Source: Ottelia alismoides
Taxonomy: Eukaryota; Streptophyta; Magnoliopsida; Alismatales; Hydrocharitaceae
Direction of reading: 5' to 3'
Length of the DNA: 64,000 nt
Assembly (NCBI GenBank): GCA_037367405.1
Contig: JAZKJV010006933.1
Location: 248,001 to 312,000, forward strand
The translations under genes and the position numbers were made by a program. This document shows, piece by piece, positions 58,776-64,000 of the stretch; position 1 is the stretch's first letter, and each line of letters opens with the position of its first letter. The notes below the pieces were generated by a model, which saw only the letters and a program-made list of their open reading frames with translations, searched no databases and was not told the origin of the DNA.

Positions 58776-58803
58776 GGTGTGTGTGTGTGTGTGTGTGTGT
58801 GTA
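58776..58803 (+). repeat. (GT)n microsatellite in LTR E
   Basis: About 13 GT repeats near the 3' end of the solo LTR. Confidence 0.95.
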
Positions 58804-59067
58804 TTGGGTGTTGTGAAAACCCAACATGTTTATATGAATGAAATGAAAAGGAATGAATACCTTGTTGTTCAGTTCTGGTGTATTGTTACTTCCGCTTTTA
58901 GTTTCCTCGTGGTTGCTTGCTTATCTAAATTAAATCTTGTGAATGCCATGATAAGAAGCGAAAAAATTTCCCAGGTTTTCTTAATATCGGATTAACTTTA
59001 AGCTAGTTAAGTAAGTGAATGACGTGTTTGATGGGTAACCTAAGGTCCTCGGGAGGAGGTCGTGACA

Positions 59068-59072
59068 TGATA
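59068..59072. repeat. TSD of solo LTR E (right)
   Basis: TGATA, matching 54542-54546. Confidence 0.9.
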
Positions 59073-60785
59073 TGTCCATGGAAATGCAATCATTTTGACG
59101 TTTTGATGAAAGATTGATAATGAAATGAAGAGAGAGAAAATATTAAGGGAAGAATAAAGTGTAAACAAATGGAGGAAGAAGATGGAGATGAAAGGGGGTA
59201 TACCCGATGAGTTGGTGGAATGGGAGCCTGGGGAGGAGCTGGAGATGATGCTCCAACTGGGGTCTTTGCTCGATGAAGTCGGCAAGCCTTCAAAGCTTGA
59301 GAAACTACAAGGAGATGCAGCTGCGACAGTGAGAGCTTCTTGCTGGATCACACCAGAGATGGGAGAGGGTCGTTGCTCGACTGGAATATCTCAGTTGTCA
59401 CCTAAGATTCTAGGAGCTCGATCTCTCATTCTATGAAGTGGTGGATAATTATAATAGTGGGAGGAGATGTGTTCTTACAGGTGGTGGAGGAGGAAATGGT
59501 AGGTGTAATGGCTTGGAATGGGTACATCGGTTACATGATGGGACGATGGGAGTTACATGCATGGCGGATCCAAGGTCGTGGGAGGTGGCATTCATGGAGG
59601 AGTGGGTACGTTGGGTACCTTCATGTAACGGTTGATGGAGGGGTTGTTGACTAGAGGGTCAATGGAAGCAAGGATTTAATTGGCTAGAAAAGAGAGGAGC
59701 TGAGAGGAATGGATGACTTGGTTAAGTGGGTTGTGTTGGACCAGTGTAAGGATGCCACATGGCACCTAAAAATTTCAAAATTAAAAAGGGAAAGGAAATA
59801 GAAAAGAAATAAGAAGAGACCTCGGATCTAAAAATTTCCTTCACAAAAGTTGTTCGTCTTGACGAGATCTACAACTTTTATGGACTCGAGAGCAAAAGAG
59901 GTCACTTGTGTGAAGTGTTATTTTTGGTGGTTCTCCACGTGTATAGAAAATCGTCTTTTTGGTATTTTATAATTTTTTGGTAGTTTTAAAAAGGATAAAA
60001 ATTCTAAAATACAATAAAATACAAGGAGATTAATTACACACTAATCTATTTTTTTTATTTTTAATAAATAATAAAATCGGAAAATAAAATAGAAGTAAGA
60101 AACACATAATGTTTATACAGACTCACAACGGACACTTGGACTCAGTAAGTTTCTTTGATTTCAGTTTTAATCTGGATTTGGATTTTTATGTTGCTAAATA
60201 AAACTTTCATCAAAGAACACAAATGAAAAAGAAATAAAATTAAAAGGGTTAATTATGTACATAAAAACTCAGGTAAAAAATAGCAAAAAGTTAAAATGCA
60301 CAAAAGAGGCCCAAAACCCAACTTTCACATATGAGATCCGAATTTTACAAAATTGGTCTTGTTTTGAAGGTATTTGAAAATGGAGTACTTTAAAAGTGAG
60401 TAGACCAAAATCGGATACTGTATGAGGGAGATATGCTTGTTTTATTCTGTCAGATGTGAAATTAGACGTTGAGATTATTTGTCACTTATTTGAGTTAGTA
60501 ATTTTTTTGTATTTTTTATTTATTTTTGTTAGTAATATCTACACAATGGAGTGGTCTTGGGTCAATCGGAGTTATGATGAATTATTTACAAATGTGAGAA
60601 GTTAGCGGCTTTTTGGGATAATATACAAATGGAATTTTTTTTAATGCAATTATGCATGATTAAATGAAATATTAGTTACACATGTATTAATGCTAATGAT
60701 GCTTTGTTAATGGTTAAATGCATGTGAATTTTCGAGAACCGAGTCTAATTGACCAATTTTAGCATGATGAATACGGGATTCATCA
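59073..60785 (-). repeat. Element D 3' LTR, right segment
   Basis: Continuation of 52649-54546. On the minus strand the LTR starts TGATGAATCCC at 60785 with the terminal stem-loop TGATGAAT(5)ATTCATCA. Near 59850 it has the decayed GTTG...GAGATCTACAAC inverted repeat. A decayed CACGTG palindrome (GCCACATGGC) lies near 59753. Glu-rich or Ser-rich frames at 59040-59436 are not supported as genes. Confidence 0.8.
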
Positions 60786-60798
60786 TACCCCTATACTT
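60786..60798 (-). promoter_or_regulatory. Element D polypurine tract
   Basis: On the minus strand AAGTATAGGGGTA directly precedes the LTR start. Confidence 0.8.
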
Positions 60799-61164
60799 AG
60801 ACCATGCTCGTCCCTGAGTATAAATGAATGAATGACTTAGTTGAGTGCATCCCTGACTGTGCATGTGAGTTTTCAAGGCTCAATTCACAGAAGACCCTAA
60901 ATTTGAGTGATCATAAAATTCTAGGCTCAACCATGCTTTAATCAGAAGGAATCCAACTTTTCTAATTTTCAGACTCTCTATTTGTACATATAATAGAAGG
61001 ATATGATTTTTAGTGTACTGCATTTCATGAGTGTCAAGTCGCGACATCACTCAAAGTTCCAATCTAAGAGACTCTCCTCTAGACCTAAGGGAATAAGTCT
61101 ATTCTTGCTTAAAGTAAAAGCTATGGATAAATTAGATAGAATATATATACAAACACATCCCCCT

Positions 61165-61316
61165 ATACTTAGCGTGTGGTATATCCTCATGGCACAAAGT
61201 GAAATGTAGACATAACTCGTACTAAGTATAGATGGGTCAAAAATAATAGAAGAGAAGTGAGAAATAAACAATGGTACCGGTCCCCCTATACTTAGGCTCA
61301 GGTTAGCCTAAGTATA
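61165..61316 (-). repeat. Element D stem-loops with PPT-like tails
   Basis: TATACTTAGGCT (61287-61298) pairs with AGCCTAAGTATA (61305-61316). CTATACTTAG near 61165 can pair with CTAAGTATAG near 61220. Both are followed by G-rich purine runs on the minus strand, the element's sense. Confidence 0.8.
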
Positions 61317-61458
61317 ATCGGATAAATACACGTGGGAGACCGGGTAGATTTACGAATGTACAAGATCAAGGAGGTTTGCGACGAACCTTCTTGCGAGAGT
61401 GTGGAGGGAGATAGTATGGAGATGTGGAGGGCAATGAAGAGGGGGCCGATGAAGAAGA

Positions 61459-63486
61459 TCAGCCATCGTTGGAGTCATCCTCAGGAGAAAAGTAGTCATA
61501 TGCAGAGGATCTCCAACTACTGTCAATCAGAGGTAAGTGCCCTTGGATCAAAGCTGTACTTATTGCACTTATCTGATGAACCACTTCAGGATCAGACAAG
61601 GACTTTTCAGAAATCACCTGATATCTAAGGTCAAAAGTGACTTTCTTGGTTGGTTCGTTTCCTTGTGAAGTATTGGGAGGAAGTTGGACAATCTTCATCT
61701 CCCTGTCTTGAGTAACCGATATGGCATTCATGAGTTCCTCATATGATGAATCCCTATAAAAGTCGACCAATTCTTGAAGGGTCATGCATTGCTTTGGTCG
61801 AGGGAGATTGTTCCTAGTGATTTTGTGGGTTATGGTTGGGGATGTTGATGTCACTTTCTGATGATCATGATTTCTGATGACATCAGAGGTTTCCTGAGTC
61901 AGTTCTTTGTATGGTTCAAGTATTTCGTGAAATAATGCCGACTCAAATATTGGACCACTCAAATAATCGTGACGATCCTCAATAATATGGTCCAATTCTT
62001 CATAAGCTTCAAAATCTAGATTTTTCCTAGGAGCAGTGATAGGGTGGTGAGAATCCGAAGTTTATGCAACAGTCAGTCTTTTAGGTGACCCTCCTAGGGT
62101 TTATATCTGTGTGTCATGTGAAATATTTATCTCCTGATTATAACTGTCAGTTTCAAGTTAGTTTTCCTCAGAGCAGGTCATGTCATTAGGTGTTTGTTCA
62201 TTGTGGTCCGAGTTCGGGAACATGATTTCCTGAGTCTTACAATCGACGATTACCTTAGCGGAGGCTAAGAACGGCTTTCCTAAAATAATAGGAGACTCAG
62301 ACAACCTTCCGGGGTGCTCAATGTCAAGGACAATAAAGTCCACTTTATGTTCTTTACCTCGGAAAAATATGACGACAGAAACGATCCCCCGCGGTCTTTT
62401 GGTAGATCGATCGGGTAATTGAACGATCACCCTTGTCTTTTTGAGTTGTTCGAATTTAAGTTGATTAAAGACGGACTTCAGGAGGATGTTTTAAGTAGAG
62501 TCATCATCTAACCGAACATGAGTGAATAAGGTATCCTCAATTTCACATGTGATCCGAGTCAACCGTTTGACTTTGCAGCTTTTGATTTTATGATTCATCA
62601 TCAAAGAACTGGCCATAGATATGACATGATATTCAGTCCTTGATATTTTCTTGCCCGTCTTTTTGGGGTTTAGTCGACTCTTCACAAATCTCTTAAAATC
62701 GGGCACATATTCTATGGCTTTGATCAATGGAAGCTCTAAGATCAGACTCTTGCAAAATGCTTCCATTTCAGAGTTGTCCAATTTTTTTGAATTTTCTATT
62801 TTTTCAATTTTTTGGTATTTTCTGTAATATGGTCAGTAGGGGGGTCAGAGGTCAGCGGTGGTTGTGCTTGATTGTGATGATCCAGTGGTTCGTATCGTGG
62901 TGGCCTCACTTCTTCTGAATTCTGCATAGACTGGATGAGATTGTATATTCTCTTAGTTAAAATGTCTGCTTTATGATTATTTCGAGCAAACTCATCCTCA
63001 AACATCTCATGACTAGTGATTGAATAATCATTCTCCATGTGTCGTGATTCTGGCATGTAACCTTGAGTAATGTATTGATTGGTCATCATCAATATGATAT
63101 GGTCATGAGTTATATTTCCTTGACTTTGGTTTTCTCATGGATTGTCGAAGGAAAATTGATTGTACTCAAGAGGATGGTCATCCTGAGTAGGGAATGGTTC
63201 AAGAGGCTGTGAGATCATAGTAACTGAAAATCGTGTTTTACTATCAATATCGGTCACTCTATTGTTCATCCTCAATTCTGGTCTCTCTCATGTCCATAAG
63301 ATTATCAGAATGTGAGAGAGGGCTATTCCAAGAAGAAGTGTGGTCATAGGGTAGGATGTATGGGCGGGAAGAGAATGATGGCTGAGGGGAACTTGATTTG
63401 AAGGGCAGGTTCCTCTGAGAAGTATGAGAAGAAGGATATCGGGACATGGTCGTGGAGATTGGGGAAGAAGTCCACTGTGCCGACAT
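61459..63486 (-). pseudogene. Element D single ORF: protease-domain protein, broken
   Basis: Open segments ending at 63486, 62781, 62430 and 61995 share one minus frame; the segment 63092-62796 is shifted by indels. Together they are the pieces of one protein of about 670 codons. Start ATG at 63486 gives a Ser/Pro-rich N-terminus. The stretch with IKAIEYVPDFKRFVKSR (about 62730-62675) matches the helix upstream of B's protease. The retropepsin region retains the catalytic Asp (62508-62506), but DSG has become DDD. It is followed by a stop, then QLPDRSTKRPRG and IILGKPFLAS. The acidic C-terminal part (61995-61459) has no recognised domain. RT and integrase are absent before the stem-loops. Its function is unknown; it is most likely a decayed Gag-protease-type protein. 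Confidence 0.75.
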
Positions 63487-64000
63487 CTTTCAAGAGGGAT
63501 GGAATGATCAGCGAACCACGATTTTCTTACGATTGCAAGGTCTTTGACGCACACAAATCAAACACAAAATAAACACGTAGATTTACCCACTCAACACTGG
63601 TGAAGGCACGTTAGGGTTCAGCCGTTTATCTTTTCAATTTTAATTTACTGACAAGATAATCATAAAAATTAAGCGGAGCTGTTAGGTACCGAAATATTTC
63701 ACAAAGACTGTTCCGAGTTCGTACAACTAGTTGCACCAACTCTCAGCCAGTATATGTGTAAGTACGGACCGTTTAAACGGCTACCCGGGTTACTTGAGGA
63801 TGGAGCCTTCCACGGTGTCCTCTAAACCACCCACTCTGCTAAGGGAACTCGGATCGTAAAACAGCTACCCGAGACTCTCACTGAAAAGTAGCTAATTATT
63901 TTTAAAAATAGTAGTCTTTGTGAAATTTCTCAGTTTTGGCTCTATCCAAAGTGTACGTTCTAGTCCTTACAAACAATGAGTGGGTTTCTCTCCACCAAAC
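63487..64000 (-). other. Element D leader (partial)
   Basis: No gene seen. On the minus strand it contains CGGGTAGC repeats near 63785 and 63870 that match the leader of F near 50600. The PBS and 5' LTR lie beyond the right edge. Confidence 0.55.

Larger units (their letters stand above)
54547..59067 (+). mobile_element. Element E: 4.5-kb solo LTR, Del/Tekay-like
   Basis: It begins TGTAACAGCTC and ends GGTCGTGACA, flanked by perfect TGATA duplications, with no PBS, PPT or coding sequence inside. TGTAAC...GTGACA termini are typical of Del/Tekay chromovirus LTRs, and segments match H's LTR debris. A TATA box at 54770 fixes plus orientation. It probably arose by recombination between the two LTRs of a full element inserted in D. 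Short frames across it (for example 56619-56855 and 57606-57794) have no family motif. Confidence 0.85.
52649..64000 (-). mobile_element. Element D: non-autonomous Athila-related element with protease-only ORF (right end off window)
   Basis: Reading on the minus strand from the right edge: leader (64000-63487), one broken reading frame (63486-61459), stem-loops (61316-61165), PPT (60798-60786) and 3' LTR (60785-52649, interrupted by solo LTR E). It inserted into gag of F. Only a retropepsin-like domain and its upstream helix are recognisable. There is no RT or integrase between the leader and the 3' LTR. Confidence 0.85.

Noticed and set aside
52649..60785. A single 8.1-kb LTR for element D
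   Set aside because: The central 4521 bp has its own TGT...ACA termini and perfect TGATA duplications, so it is a separate insertion; D's LTR is about 3.6 kb.

Overview
The window is repeat-dense nuclear DNA from a flowering plant. It is a nest of LTR retrotransposons with no recognisable host gene, tRNA or rRNA gene. The evidence is Athila-type Ty3/gypsy gag and pol, primer-binding sites matching or close to TGGCGCCGTTGCCGGGGA (complementary to the 3' end of plant tRNA-Asp), and a Del/Tekay-type chromovirus pol fragment. No sequence fixes the species. All names A-H below are local labels.

Layout. Element C (minus strand, 1-6364, continuing off the left edge) has LTRs, a perfect PBS and a 3-kb interior with no coding capacity. 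It abuts 6365-7311, part of another minus-strand LTR (G). G is split by element A (plus, 7312-20752) and resumes at 20753-21443. G itself sits inside an old Tekay-like element H, whose RNase H/integrase remnant is 21444-23370. H's 3' region (23376-26013) holds a 369-bp foldback MITE and is split by element B (plus, 26014-44671; perfect 5-bp TSD GTGAC). B is 18.7 kb, has 3.8-kb LTRs and is the only element with a long gag-pol. Tekay-like LTR debris follows (44677-46080). Then comes element F (plus, from 46081: LTR, PBS, leader, decayed gag). F is cut at 52648 by element D (minus, 52649 to beyond the right edge). D's 3' LTR is itself split by a 4521-bp solo LTR (E, 54547-59067, perfect TSD TGATA).

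How the parts relate. B supplies gag, protease, reverse transcriptase, RNase H and integrase motifs. A and D each carry one decayed reading frame in which the only recognisable domain is a retropepsin-like protease, with no RT or integrase. C has no coding region at all. A shares with B the LTR layout, PBS, a conserved leader stem-loop and the 3' untranslated architecture, so the sequence suggests a family of parasitic elements mobilised in trans by B-like relatives.

The most unusual feature is a set of perfect stem-loops of the form TATACTTAGG(N)...(N)CCTAAGTATA. They are followed in element orientation by a purine run like the true polypurine tract, and are found between the coding region and the 3' LTR of A, B, C and D. 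The LTRs also carry palindromes with CACGTG (G-box) and TTGACC/GGTCAA (W-box) cores, and begin with a short terminal stem-loop. All identities were judged by eye; no alignment or database search was run.
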